Assembly: GCA_965277615.1 (NCBI GenBank)
Contig: CBDIDG010000005.1
Location: forward strand, 434,001 to 498,000
Reading direction: 5' to 3'
Length of the DNA: 64,000 bases
Source of the DNA: Bog-532 sp965277615
GTDB lineage: Bacteria > Actinomycetota > Actinomycetes > Streptosporangiales > Streptosporangiaceae
Positions 1 to 8,871 of this stretch are shown here, piece after piece. The position numbers and the translations under genes are program-made. The notes beneath the pieces were generated by a model that saw only the letters and a list, made by a program, of their open reading frames with translations, was not told the DNA's origin and ran no database searches. How positions within the stretch are numbered: the first letter of the stretch is position 1; each line of letters opens with the position of its first letter.

Positions 1-1187
1 ACCTCGACCGGGAAATCACGGTAGAACGTCGGCTCGATGGTCTGCTTCTCCACCAGCCGCTCGTACATCTCCAGCACGATCTGGCCGTGGTTCCAGCCCG
101 GCTCGACCGGGACGTCAGCGGCGGCGCACAGCTTGCGCAGCGCGTCGATGCTGGTGTCCGGGCTGATCTCCTCGCCCAGCGCGGCCGAGACCGCGGTGTA
201 GACCGGGATCGAGCGCCACTCGCCGCCGATGTCAAGCTCGGTGCCGTCGGCCCGGTGCAGCACGGTCGTGCCCAGCGCGTGCCGGGCCGCGCCCTGGATC
301 AGCTCCCGGGTCAGCGTGGCCATCGTGTCGTAGTCGCCGTAGGCCTGGTACGCCTCGAGCATGGTGAACTCGGGGTTGTGGGTGGCGTCCACGCCCTCAT
401 TGCGGAACACCCGGCCGATCTCGAAGACGCTCTCGATCCCGCCCACGATCAGCCGCTTCAGGTACAGCTCGAGCGCGATCCGCAGGTACAGCTCGCTGTC
501 GTAGGCGTTGCCGTGGGTGATGAACGGCCGGGCGTTGGCCCCGCCGTGGATGGCCTGCAGGACCGGCGTCTCCACCTCCAGGAAGCCGCGGTCGTGCATC
601 TGGTCCCGCAGCGACCAGACCACGTCGCTGCGCAGCCGGGCCAGCCGGCGCGCCTCGGGGTTGATGATCAGGTCGACGTAGCGCTGCCGGACCCGCGACT
701 CGACGTCGCTGAGTCCCTTGTGCTTCTCCGGCAGCGGCCGCAGGCTCTTGCTGATGATGGCGAACGAATCGGCCAGCACCGACAGCTCGCCGCTGCGGGA
801 AGTGATCACCTCACCGTGCACGCCGATCTGGTCGCCGAGGTCGACGTCCCGCTTCCAGGCGGCCAGCTCCTGCTCGCCCACCTTGGCCAGCGACACCATG
901 ACCTGAAGGTCACCGGTGCCGTCGCGGATGGTGGCGAAGCACAGCTTGCCGCCGACGCGGGACAGCATGACCCGCCCGGCCACCGCGACCTCGTCCCCGG
1001 TGGACGTGTCGGGCGGCAGCCCCTCGTACCGGGACCGGATCTCGGCGATGGTCGCCGTGCGCGGGTAGCCGACCGGATAAGGGTCGCGGCCCTCAGCCAG
1101 CAGGGCCTCCCGCTTAGCCATCCGGACCCGCGTCTGCTCCGGTAGATCGCGGTCGTCGGTGGGGCCAAGGGGCTGATTGTCGCTCAC
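1..1187 (-). CDS. lysS: Lysyl-tRNA synthetase, class II (partial, 3' end outside window)
   Basis: Charges tRNA-Lys with lysine in the cytoplasm. The minus-strand frame opens at a GTG at 1187 (VSDNQPLGPT) and stays open to the window edge, giving about 395 residues, so the C-terminal end is missing. An N-terminal OB-fold anticodon-binding region (about residues 50-150, with VAGRVMLSRVGGKL) is followed by the class II catalytic core, including the motif 2 stretch FRNEGVDATHNPEFTMLEAY near residues 265-285. These are standard for bacterial LysRS. It is followed on the other side by coaX (11 bp upstream of its start lies the coaX stop), so it is probably the downstream end of the coaX-panC run. 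A lysine-to-lipid transferase-like gene lies 5 kb away. Confidence 0.95.
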   Translation of the reverse strand, partial: MSDNQPLGPTDDRDLPEQTRVRMAKREALLAEGRDPYPVGYPRTATIAEIRSRYEGLPPDTSTGDEVAVAGRVMLSRVGGKLCFATIRDGTGDLQVMVSLAKVGEQELAAWKRDVDLGDQIGVHGEVITSRSGELSVLADSFAIISKSLRPLPEKHKGLSDVESRVRQRYVDLIINPEARRLARLRSDVVWSLRDQMHDRGFLEVETPVLQAIHGGANARPFITHGNAYDSELYLRIALELYLKRLIVGGIESVFEIGRVFRNEGVDATHNPEFTMLEAYQAYGDYDTMATLTRELIQGAARHALGTTVLHRADGTELDIGGEWRSIPVYTAVSAALGEEISPDTSIDALRKLCAAADVPVEPGWNHGQIVLEMYERLVEKQTIEPTFYRDFPVE

Positions 1188-1197
1188 CCGCTTGAGG

Positions 1198-2037
1198 CTA
1201 CCGGGGCCGGTCGGTGGCAGGCACACCGATTTCCGGGCTGGTGTTGCGCTCGAATACCAGCCGCAGGCCGATCAGGGTCAGCCACGGCTCGTGCGCGTCG
1301 ATGACGCTGACCTCGTTGATGACCAGCGAGGCCAGGCCGCCGGTGGCGATGATGGTCACCGAGTCCGGGTCGTCCGGGGCGAGCTCGCGGGCCATCCGGC
1401 GGGCGATGCCCTCGACCTGGCCCGCGAACCCGTACACGATCCCGGACTGCAGCGCCTCCACGGTGTTCTTGCCCACCACCCGGGGCGGTCGGGTCAGCTC
1501 GACCTTCAGCAGCTGGGCCGCCCGGCGGGAAAGCGCGTCGACCGAGATCTCGATGCCGGGGGCCAGCGCCCCGCCCACGAACTCACCCCGGGCGCTCACC
1601 GCGTCGAAGTTGGTCGAGGTACCAAAGTCCACCACGATAGCCGGGCCGCCGAACAGGTGCACGGCCGCCAGCGAGTTCATGATCCGGTCGCTGCCGACCT
1701 CTTTGGGGTTGTCCATGCGGATCGGCACCCCGGTCTTCACGCCCGGCTCCACAATCACCGCTGGGATCTCACGGTAGTAGCGCCGGCACATCTCCCGCAT
1801 CTCATGCAGAACGGACGGCACCGTCGAGCACAGCGCGATCCCGGTGATGCCGTCCCCGCCGCCGTCGGTCTGCTCCTTGATGACCGCGCTCTGGTCCAGC
1901 AGGCCCCGCAGGACCACGGCGATCTCGTCGGCGGTCCGGTCGGGCACGGTGGCGATCCGCCAGTGCTCGATCACCTGGTCACCGTCGAAGACGCCGAGCA
2001 CCGTGTTGGTGTTGCCCACGTCGATCGCCAGCAGCAT
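1198..2037 (-). CDS. coaX: Type III pantothenate kinase
   Basis: Phosphorylates pantothenate with ATP, the first step of CoA synthesis. The 279-residue length fits the family. The ASKHA-fold landmarks are all visible: DVGNTNT at residues 6-12 (phosphate 1), GSDR at 115-118, DFGTSTNFD from D137 (phosphate 2) and GGALAPGIEIS around 155-165. The ATG start at 2037 lies 8 bp after the panC stop, so the two are co-transcribed. Many actinobacteria have panD between panC and coaX; here there is no room for it. Confidence 0.96.
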   Translation of the reverse strand: MLLAIDVGNTNTVLGVFDGDQVIEHWRIATVPDRTADEIAVVLRGLLDQSAVIKEQTDGGGDGITGIALCSTVPSVLHEMREMCRRYYREIPAVIVEPGVKTGVPIRMDNPKEVGSDRIMNSLAAVHLFGGPAIVVDFGTSTNFDAVSARGEFVGGALAPGIEISVDALSRRAAQLLKVELTRPPRVVGKNTVEALQSGIVYGFAGQVEGIARRMARELAPDDPDSVTIIATGGLASLVINEVSVIDAHEPWLTLIGLRLVFERNTSPEIGVPATDRPR

Positions 2038-2045
2038 CTGTTACC

Positions 2046-2930
2046 TCACTTCCCGAACCCGACGATCACGTTGTCGATCAGGCGCGTGCTCCCCACCCGG
2101 GCCGCGACCAGCAGGAGGGCCGTCCCGGTGTAGCCGGGACCGGCCGGCCCGAACGTCTGGGCGTCGACCAGGGCCAGGTAGTCGACGGTCAGCGGGGCTG
2201 GGTCGAGCACGGCGCGGGCGGCCGCGAGCACCGCCTGCGGGCCGTTCCCGGCCCGGGCCCGGCCCGCTTCGAGCGCGGCCGGCAGCGTCAGCGCCACCGT
2301 GCGTTCGGGGCCGGACAGGTACCGGTTGCGGCTGGAGGCGGCCAGGCCGTCCGGGTCGCGGAACGTGGGCACCGGCACCACGTCCACGCCGAGGTTGAGG
2401 TCGGCCGACATCTGCCGGACCAGGGCCAGCTGCTGGGCATCCTTCTGGCCGAATACCGCCACGTCCGGCCGGGTCAGCTCGAACAGCTTGAGCACCACGG
2501 TCAGCACGCCGCCGAAGAAGCCGGGCCGGAACTCGCCCTCCAGCACCCGGCCCAACGGACCGGGGTCCACGGTCACCATCGGCTCGGCCGGATAGACCTC
2601 CGCGACCGCGGGCGCGAACACCAGCGCGACACCCTCGCCAGCGCACAGGGCCAGGTCGTCGCCGAGCGTGCGCGGGTAGCGGCCGAGGTCCTCGGCCGGG
2701 CCGAACTGGCGCGGATTGACGAAGATCGACACCACGACCGAGCCCGATGGCCCGGCAATTTCGGACGCATGGCTCAGCAGACTACGGTGACCGGAATGCA
2801 GGGCGCCCATGGTCGGCACGAGCACGACCGGCCCGCTGAGCCCGGCCCGCGCGGCGGCCAGTTCAGCGCGGGTGGTGACCAGGGCCGAGCCTGCCGCCGT
2901 TGGGGCCGACGTAGCCGATGGGCCGGTCAC
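2046..2930 (-). CDS. panC: Pantoate--beta-alanine ligase (pantothenate synthetase)
   Basis: Condenses pantoate with beta-alanine using ATP to give pantothenate. Of the 294 residues, the nucleotidyltransferase HIGH-like motif is MGALHSGHRSLL (residues 41-52), the substrate-binding FGQKDAQQL follows at 160-168, and the KMSKS-equivalent SSRNRYLS is at 199-206. The start ATG at 2930 overlaps the stop of the upstream DUF2520 gene by 4 bp (ATGA), indicating translational coupling. It forms a pathway operon with coaX immediately downstream. Confidence 0.96.
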   Translation of the reverse strand: MTGPSATSAPTAAGSALVTTRAELAAARAGLSGPVVLVPTMGALHSGHRSLLSHASEIAGPSGSVVVSIFVNPRQFGPAEDLGRYPRTLGDDLALCAGEGVALVFAPAVAEVYPAEPMVTVDPGPLGRVLEGEFRPGFFGGVLTVVLKLFELTRPDVAVFGQKDAQQLALVRQMSADLNLGVDVVPVPTFRDPDGLAASSRNRYLSGPERTVALTLPAALEAGRARAGNGPQAVLAAARAVLDPAPLTVDYLALVDAQTFGPAGPGYTGTALLLVAARVGSTRLIDNVIVGFGK

Positions 2931-3817
2931 CGGTCCGCCCCGGCCAGCACGTCGAGCAGCCGTTCGGCATCGGGCGGGGCCAGCAGCCCGGCCGCCAGGG
3001 CCCGGTCCGCGGTCAGCCGGGCCAGCGCCACGTACACGGGCAGGGCCTCCGGCGCGGTCTGGCGCAGCGCGGCCAGGTGACCGGCCACGGTGCCGGCGTC
3101 ACCGCGGGCCACCGGACCGGTCAGGCCCGCGTCGCCCAGCCGTAGCGCGTTGTCGAGCGCGGCGTACAGCAGCGGGCTGAGCATCCGGGCCGGGTTCGCC
3201 GCCCCGGCCAGCTGCAACAGGTCACACGCCTCGGTGACCAGCGTGACCAGGTGATTGGCCGCGCTGGCCAGCGCGGCGTGGTAGAGGTCGCGCTGCTCCT
3301 CGGCGATGAACACCGGCTCGCCGTCCATCTCAATGACCAACACCTCGGCCACCGGCCGGAGTTGCTCAAGGGTGGTGACGCCGTAGCTGATCCCGCGCAG
3401 TCGCTGCAGGTCGTCGCTGCGCCCGGTGAACGTCATCACCGGGTGCAGGGCCAGCGGCAGCGCTCCCTGCCGGGTGGCCGGGTCGAGCACGGAGATCCCG
3501 TACCGGCCGCTGGTGTGGGCCAGCAGCCGGCCCTGGACCGGGGCGCCCAGCGTCACCAGGCCGTTGACCAGGCCGGGCAGCGCGTCGTCGGGCACGGTGA
3601 GCAGGACCAGGTCGGCCGCTTCGACCACCCCGGCCGGCTCGGCCAGCGGTGCCTCCGGGAAGTGCTCGCGGGCTCGCTGCACCGAGGTGTCGGAGACCGC
3701 GGCCACGGCCACGACTTCGTGGCCGGCCCGGGTGAGCGCGACCCCCAGCGCCGCGCCCACGCGGCCGGGCCCGATGATGCCGACCTTCAGCCGGGCCGGA
3801 TGTTCAGCGTCCATCAC
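2927..3817 (-). CDS. Rossmann-fold DUF2520 protein (NADP-oxidoreductase-like)
   Basis: A 296-residue protein with an N-terminal NAD(P)-binding Rossmann motif GIIGPGRVGAALG (residues 13-25) and a helical C-terminal DUF2520 domain, the arrangement of ketopantoate-reductase/ProC-like enzymes. Family members sit beside panC in many actinobacteria. The 4-bp overlap with panC argues for a role in the same pathway, and reduction of ketopantoate is a reasonable inference, but no classical PanE (ApbA) signature was identified. Substrate is unproven. The next upstream gene (DUF3180) is 52 bp away. Confidence 0.85.
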   Translation of the reverse strand: MMDAEHPARLKVGIIGPGRVGAALGVALTRAGHEVVAVAAVSDTSVQRAREHFPEAPLAEPAGVVEAADLVLLTVPDDALPGLVNGLVTLGAPVQGRLLAHTSGRYGISVLDPATRQGALPLALHPVMTFTGRSDDLQRLRGISYGVTTLEQLRPVAEVLVIEMDGEPVFIAEEQRDLYHAALASAANHLVTLVTEACDLLQLAGAANPARMLSPLLYAALDNALRLGDAGLTGPVARGDAGTVAGHLAALRQTAPEALPVYVALARLTADRALAAGLLAPPDAERLLDVLAGADR

Positions 3818-3869
3818 GTCTGGTTCTCAGCGCTCTTTCGTCAGTGTCTTGAATCAGTAGGGTCTTTCA

Positions 3870-4358
3870 TCAGTGGAAGGGGTCGGTGGGAGGTGCTGGC
3901 GGCGGCACGTAGCGCGCGGCGTCCGGGTCCTCCGGGACCCGGCAGCAGCGCTCCAGGTACAGCGCGGCCACGGCCAGCACCACCGCGGCCACGAAGGTAC
4001 TGCTGGCCGCGAACACGTCGTGACGGGCCGCCGGGGCCGGCCACGAGCCGGCCGCCGCCCCGGCGAAGCCGGCCGCGGCCCCGCCGATCACCGCTGCGGC
4101 CAGGGAGCTGGCCTTGGCCAGCGCCACCATCCGCGCGACCTGCAGCGGCGGCACCGGCTTGGCCCCGGGACGGCGCAAGATGCGGGCCTGCAGCCCGCGG
4201 CCGGTGATGACCTCTCCCCCGGCCGCGATGATGAGGGCCGGGACCATGGTCCAGGGCAACGGCGGCAGCGACCCGTAGGCGGCGTGCAGCACCAGCCAGC
4301 TCACCGCCGCCGCCACCACGGCGATCAGGAACAGGGTCCGCAGGCGGGTTGGGGTCAT
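3870..4358 (-). CDS. DUF3180 family membrane protein
   Basis: A 162-residue integral membrane protein with four hydrophobic segments (about residues 8-28, 35-50, 80-105 and 118-136) and a proline-rich C-terminal tail (PPPAPPTDPFH). It matches the DUF3180 family, which is found in actinobacteria between the folate genes and panC. Function is unknown. It lies 39 bp downstream of the folB-folK fusion, in the same direction, and so is probably the last gene of the fol operon or a link to the pan operon. Confidence 0.85.
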   Translation of the reverse strand: MTPTRLRTLFLIAVVAAAVSWLVLHAAYGSLPPLPWTMVPALIIAAGGEVITGRGLQARILRRPGAKPVPPLQVARMVALAKASSLAAAVIGGAAAGFAGAAAGSWPAPAARHDVFAASSTFVAAVVLAVAALYLERCCRVPEDPDAARYVPPPAPPTDPFH

Positions 4359-4397
4359 GGGCGCACCGCCGCGTATTGTCCGGCCACGGCAGCCAGG

Positions 4398-5255
4398 CTA
4401 TGCCGACCGTCGCAGCGTTATGTCATCACGCCGCCGTACGTCCTGGCCGGACAGCCCGGCCAGCAGCTCCCCGACCGGCCCGTACCCCAGCAGTTCGGCG
4501 TCCGGATCCGCGTCCCGCCAGGGCGCCAGCACGAAGGCGCGCTCCCGGGCTCGCGGGTGCGGCAGCGTCAGCACCGGGTCCGCGCTCAGCTCGTCCCCGT
4601 AGGCGATGATGTCCACGTCCAGGGTGCGCGGGCCCCAGCGCACCGCCCGGGTCCGCCGGGCCGCCGACTCGATCGCGTGCACCCGGCGCAGCAGGTCCGC
4701 GGCCGGCAGCGACGCCTGCGCCAGCACCACCGCGTTCAGGTAGTCGGGCTGTTCCGGGCCGCCCACCGGGTCGGTCTCGTAGACCGGCGAGACCGCGGTG
4801 ACCCGCAGACCGGGGGTGGCCGCCAGCTGGTCGACGGCCTGCTGCAACGCCTGCCGGCGGTCGCCCAGGTTGCTGCCCAGGGCCAGCACGGCCTGCACCG
4901 GGCGGTCGCGGGTGATGGTCACCGCGACGTCGCTGAACGGGAGGCTGATCGGCGCCTGCGGCTTGTGCACGGTAATCCGCACCCGCTGGACCGCGGGCTC
5001 GTCCAGGCAAGCCGAGGCCAGCCGCTGGGCCAGCGTCTCGATGAGCTGGACCGGCTCGCCCGCCACGATCTGGGCCAGCCGCTCGCTCAGCGTGCCGTAG
5101 TCCACGGTCAGGGTCAGGTCGTCGGTGGCGGCGGCCGGCCGGGTGTCCACGCTGAGCACGGCGTCGACCAGGAAGTCCTGGCCGTCACGGCGCTCGAACG
5201 CCAGCACGCCGTGCCGGCCGCGGACGCGCAGCCCGCGCAGTTCAATCTGGTCCAT
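4398..5255 (-). CDS. folK: Bifunctional dihydroneopterin aldolase / HPPK (FolB-FolK fusion)
   Basis: Carries two consecutive folate steps in one 285-residue chain. Residues 1-115 are FolB: ELRGLRVRGRHGVLAFERRDGQ at the start, and LIETLAQRLAS near 71-81. Residues about 120-275 are FolK (HPPK): LALGSNLGDRRQ, the ETDPVGGPEQPDYLNAVV region, and GPRTLDVDIIAYGD carrying the metal-binding Asp pair. In many actinobacteria the two are separate adjacent genes; here they are fused with only a short linker (TRDRPVQA). The start overlaps the folP stop by 14 bp. Confidence 0.95.
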   Translation of the reverse strand: MDQIELRGLRVRGRHGVLAFERRDGQDFLVDAVLSVDTRPAAATDDLTLTVDYGTLSERLAQIVAGEPVQLIETLAQRLASACLDEPAVQRVRITVHKPQAPISLPFSDVAVTITRDRPVQAVLALGSNLGDRRQALQQAVDQLAATPGLRVTAVSPVYETDPVGGPEQPDYLNAVVLAQASLPAADLLRRVHAIESAARRTRAVRWGPRTLDVDIIAYGDELSADPVLTLPHPRARERAFVLAPWRDADPDAELLGYGPVGELLAGLSGQDVRRRDDITLRRSA

Positions 5256-6171
5256 CGGTGCTTTCTCCCACTGGGCCTGCCGCTCGCCAGGCGGCCGCGA
5301 CCCGGACCGCGTCGGCGTTGGCCGGGACCCGGTGGACCCGCACGCACCAGGCGCCCGCGGCGGCCGCCAGCGCGGTGGTGGCCACGGTGGCGTCGTCGCT
5401 CCCGGCGAACGGGCGGGGCGTGCCGTCCGGCCCGGCCAGCAGCCGTCCCAGGAAGCGCTTGCGCGAGGCTCCGACCAGCACCGGGAACGGGTGTGACCGG
5501 CCGGCGGCCGTGCCGAGTCCGGCGATCTCGGGCAGCGCGGCCAGCACCTGCCAGTTGTGCTCGCTGAGCTTGCTGAAGCCCAGGCCCGGATCGAGGATGA
5601 TCATGGCCGGGTCTACGCCCTCGGCCACCACCGCGTCCACTCGCTGCCGCAGCTCATCGCGGACCTCAGCCACCACGTCCTGGTAGATCGCACGGGAGTT
5701 CATGTCGTGGCTGTGGCCACGCCAGTGCATGACCACGTAGGGCACGGCCGCCTTGGCCACCAGCCGGGGCATGTGCGGGTCGGCCAGGCCACCGCTGACG
5801 TCGTTGACCAGCCGGGCCCCGGCCTCCAGGGCCAGCTCGGCCACCGAAGCCCGCATAGTGTCCACGCTGACCGGCACACCCGCCCGGGCCAGCTCGGTGA
5901 TGACCGGGAGCACCCGGCGGACCTCTTCGTCGGCCGGGATACGCTGCGCGCCGGGACGGGTCGACTCCCCGCCCACGTCGACGATGTCCGCGCCCTGGGC
6001 GGCCAGGTCCAGCCCGTGCGCGATCGCGTCCTCGGCGCCCAGCCACTCACCGCCGTCAGAGAACGAATCCGGCGTGACGTTGATGACCCCCATGACCAGG
6101 CAGCGCGGCTCGCTGGGCAGCCCGGCCAGCTGGTAGCCCGGAACGGGGGGCAAGGCGGCGGAGCTGCTCAT
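5242..6171 (-). CDS. folP: Dihydropteroate synthase
   Basis: Joins p-aminobenzoate to the pterin pyrophosphate; target of sulfonamides. The frame is open upstream to 6555, but the family begins at the ATG at 6171 (MSSSAALPPVPGYQLAGL), giving 309 residues. The TIM-barrel signatures are clear: VMGVINVTPDSFSDGG near residue 27 and DIVDVGGESTRPGA about residue 60, then DPGLGFSK and GASRKRF near the C-terminus. The gene overlaps folB-folK by 14 bp and lies 61 bp from the next upstream gene. Confidence 0.96.
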   Translation of the reverse strand: MSSSAALPPVPGYQLAGLPSEPRCLVMGVINVTPDSFSDGGEWLGAEDAIAHGLDLAAQGADIVDVGGESTRPGAQRIPADEEVRRVLPVITELARAGVPVSVDTMRASVAELALEAGARLVNDVSGGLADPHMPRLVAKAAVPYVVMHWRGHSHDMNSRAIYQDVVAEVRDELRQRVDAVVAEGVDPAMIILDPGLGFSKLSEHNWQVLAALPEIAGLGTAAGRSHPFPVLVGASRKRFLGRLLAGPDGTPRPFAGSDDATVATTALAAAAGAWCVRVHRVPANADAVRVAAAWRAAGPVGESTDGPD

Positions 6172-6232
6172 GACACAGAGCCTAGTGAGCGGGGCCTGGT
6201 GCGGCCTAGCGAGCGGGCCTAGTGAGCGGCCG

Positions 6233-8050
6233 TCACCGTCGCCGGATGGACGGCCGCAGCCGACGCCGCAGCCGGCCCAGGCCCAGCTGGCGCGCGAGGC
6301 GCCGGACCTCCAGCGTCGGCCAGACCAGGAAGGCTTCCGCCTCCAGCGCGGCCAGCGCGATACGGGGGGCGTCCTTCGCGGTCGGGAAAACAAAAAAACG
6401 GGGCTGCCAGACCGGATTGAACTTCGCGTTGAATTTATACAGCGATTCGATTTGGAACCATTTAGACAGAAAAAGCAGAATTGACCGCCAGGCCCGCAGC
6501 ACCGGCCCGGCACCAATGCGTTCACCTCGTTCAAGCGCCGCCCGGAATACTGCAAAGTTCAACGAAATGCGCTTGACACCCAGATCGGGCGCGGCCTTGA
6601 TGGCCTCCACGATCAGGAAGTCGTTCAGGCCGGGCTGGGCGCTGCGGTCCCGGCGCATGAGGTCCAGGGAGAGCCCGTCGCTGCCCCAGGGCACGAAGTG
6701 CAGCACGGCCCGCAGCGTGCCGTCGCACATGGCCGTGGCGATCACGCAATCCTCGTCGCCCGGCGAGCCGACGCGGCCCAGCGCCATGGAGAATCCGCGC
6801 TCGGTGTTGCTGCCCCGCCAGGAGTCCGCGACACCGAGGATGGCCTCGATCTCGGCCTGGGGGACGTCACCGACCCGGCGCACCTCGGCGGTGTAGCCGT
6901 TGCGCGCCACCCGGGAGACCATCTGCCGCACGTTGCGCATCGGCCGTCCGGACAGGCTGAAGTCGGCCACGTTGACGATGCCCTCGTCGCCGAGCTCCAG
7001 CGCGGTCAGGTCACCCTCCCGGCACCAGACCTCGGCGCCCAGCTCGCTGCAGCCCATCACGGCGGGCGCCCAGGCGTGCATGGCCGCCTGGTCCAGGAAG
7101 GCCTGGATGGCCCCCGGCCACGCCTCAGGGTCGCCGAGCGGATCGCCGCCGGCCAGCATCACCCCGGACACCACGCGGTAGCAGACACAGGCCTTGCCGG
7201 TCGGGGACCAGATCACGCTCTTGTCGTCGCGCAGCGCGAAGTAGCCGAGCGAGTCGCGGTCGCCGTACTTGGCCAACAGCTGCCGGATGCGCTCCGCGTC
7301 CGCCGGTGCGAGCCGGGCCTTGGGCTCGGCCGGGCGCAAAAACAGGTAGGCGGTGACGACCAGGGTGAACACGCCGAGCGCGGTGGTCATGGCGTGGTAG
7401 AGGTCGGCCCTCGCCTCGGAGAGGAACAGGATGTGACCGGTGACCCCGGACACCTCGGAGGTCACGTCCAGCAGCCGGGTCGGGAAGGAATAGCTGCTGG
7501 CCAGGGCGCTGACCGACAGATAGCCGAGGCCAATGGCGATGTCGGCGACGGCCAGGCCGAGGAACACCCAGAACGCCAGCCAGCGGGTCCGCCGGTCACC
7601 GACCGCGGAGAAGTCGCGGCGGAAAAACAGCAGCGTGCCCAGCAGGATCACGGCCACCGCGGTGGTCGGGATGTGCATGGTGCGGAAGTGGACGACGTGG
7701 ATGGTGATGTCGAGGACCAGCAGGGCCAGCACGGCCTGCCAGGCCCGGCGCTTGCGCCGCCGCAGCCCGTGCGACAGCAGCAGCAACAGCAGGCCGACGA
7801 TGACGTCGGCGCTGCGGGCCACGTTGGTCAGCGTGCCGGGAACGTAGGTGTTGATCCGGTGCAGCCGGGCGTGGAAGCCAGGCGAGAAGATGGCCAGGAC
7901 GTCGGACAGGCCGATCAGCAGACACAGCAGAGCGGCGATGGAAGGGACCCACCGCCGCTGCCCCCGGCGGGCGGCCAGCCAGGGATGCTCGGACAGGCCG
8001 TCGTCAGCAGCGGCCTGCGCGACGGTCTCCGCCGTGTCGCTTTTACTCAT
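6233..8050 (-). CDS. Phosphatidylglycerol lysyltransferase-like membrane protein (DUF2156)
   Basis: A 605-residue protein with an N-terminal membrane part (about six helices, residues 35-245) followed by a cytoplasmic DUF2156 domain (about 260-580) of the MprF/LysX type, a GNAT-like fold that moves lysine from Lys-tRNA to phosphatidylglycerol. Landmarks include GYFALRDDKSVIWSPTGKACVCYRVV, MLAGGDPLGD and the C-terminal SLYKFNAKFNPVWQPRFFVF. Mycobacterial LysX fuses this to a LysRS; here lysS is a separate gene 5 kb downstream. The codons of the last stretch (about 6380-6560) are strikingly AT-rich relative to the rest. ATG at 8050; a 230-bp AT-richer gap separates it from folE and probably holds its promoter. 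Confidence 0.88.
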   Translation of the reverse strand: MSKSDTAETVAQAAADDGLSEHPWLAARRGQRRWVPSIAALLCLLIGLSDVLAIFSPGFHARLHRINTYVPGTLTNVARSADVIVGLLLLLLSHGLRRRKRRAWQAVLALLVLDITIHVVHFRTMHIPTTAVAVILLGTLLFFRRDFSAVGDRRTRWLAFWVFLGLAVADIAIGLGYLSVSALASSYSFPTRLLDVTSEVSGVTGHILFLSEARADLYHAMTTALGVFTLVVTAYLFLRPAEPKARLAPADAERIRQLLAKYGDRDSLGYFALRDDKSVIWSPTGKACVCYRVVSGVMLAGGDPLGDPEAWPGAIQAFLDQAAMHAWAPAVMGCSELGAEVWCREGDLTALELGDEGIVNVADFSLSGRPMRNVRQMVSRVARNGYTAEVRRVGDVPQAEIEAILGVADSWRGSNTERGFSMALGRVGSPGDEDCVIATAMCDGTLRAVLHFVPWGSDGLSLDLMRRDRSAQPGLNDFLIVEAIKAAPDLGVKRISLNFAVFRAALERGERIGAGPVLRAWRSILLFLSKWFQIESLYKFNAKFNPVWQPRFFVFPTAKDAPRIALAALEAEAFLVWPTLEVRRLARQLGLGRLRRRLRPSIRRR

Positions 8051-8280
8051 AACAAAGTGTTCCAGGCCCCGGTTTCACGTAAATGGAGCGTAGTCACGGA
8101 CGATCGGACTCCGCGCACGAACGTTGAAATAATAAATTCGTTCGCCCGGAATGATTATTCGCCTGTGCCTGGGGTTTCCGTTCAAGTTCCCATCCGGCGA
8201 CTTTAACCACCGTACCTCTAAAGACGGCGGGCGGCCGGATTTCGTTCCACCGCGAACCGACACCACCGGGAACCGGCTGG

Positions 8281-8871
8281 TCAGCGCCGGCCCTGCACCA
8301 GGCTCATGGCCTCGGCCCGGGTCCGGGCGCTGTCCCGGAACACCCCGCGCACGGCGGAGGTGACGGTCCGGGCGCCCGGCTTGCGCACCCCGCGCATCGA
8401 CATGCACAGGTGCTCGGCCTCGATCACCACGATCACGCCGCGCGGCTCCAGCACGGTCTCCAGCGCGTTGGCGATCTGGCTGGTCATCCGCTCCTGCACC
8501 TGCGGCCGCCGCGCGTACACGTCCACCAGCCGGGCCAGCTTGGACAGGCCGGTGATCTGGCCTTTCTCGTTCGGGATGTAGCCAATGTGGGCCACGCCAA
8601 AGAATGGCACCAGGTGGTGCTCGCAGGTCGCGTACAGCTCGATGTCGCGCACCAGCACGATCTCGTCGTGATCGGCGTCGAAGACCCGGGTCAGCACGTC
8701 TTCCGGCCGCTGCCGCAGCCCCGCGAATTGTTCCGCGTAGGCGCGGGCCACCCGCGCTGGAGTATCGGCCAACCCCTCCCGCTCGGGGTCCTCGCCGATG
8801 GCGACCAGGATCTCCCGTACGGCCCGTTCTATCCGGGGCTGGTCGACCTCCGGCGGTAGGGCGTTACTCAT
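8281..8871 (-). CDS. folE: GTP cyclohydrolase I
   Basis: Opens the folate pathway by converting GTP to dihydroneopterin triphosphate. Of the 196 residues, the zinc ligands appear in ATCEHHLVPFFG and LCMSMRG, and the substrate loop is LSKLARLVDVYARRPQVQERMT. The ATG at 8871 overlaps the ftsH stop by 8 bp, coupling it to ftsH. It is separated from folP by the lysyltransferase-like gene, whereas mycobacteria have folE directly next to folP. Confidence 0.97.
   Translation of the reverse strand: MSNALPPEVDQPRIERAVREILVAIGEDPEREGLADTPARVARAYAEQFAGLRQRPEDVLTRVFDADHDEIVLVRDIELYATCEHHLVPFFGVAHIGYIPNEKGQITGLSKLARLVDVYARRPQVQERMTSQIANALETVLEPRGVIVVIEAEHLCMSMRGVRKPGARTVTSAVRGVFRDSARTRAEAMSLVQGRR

Noticed and set aside
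87..1145. Long plus-strand open frame opposite lysS
   Set aside because: Arg/Gly/Val-rich with no domain; antisense shadow of lysS in GC-rich DNA.
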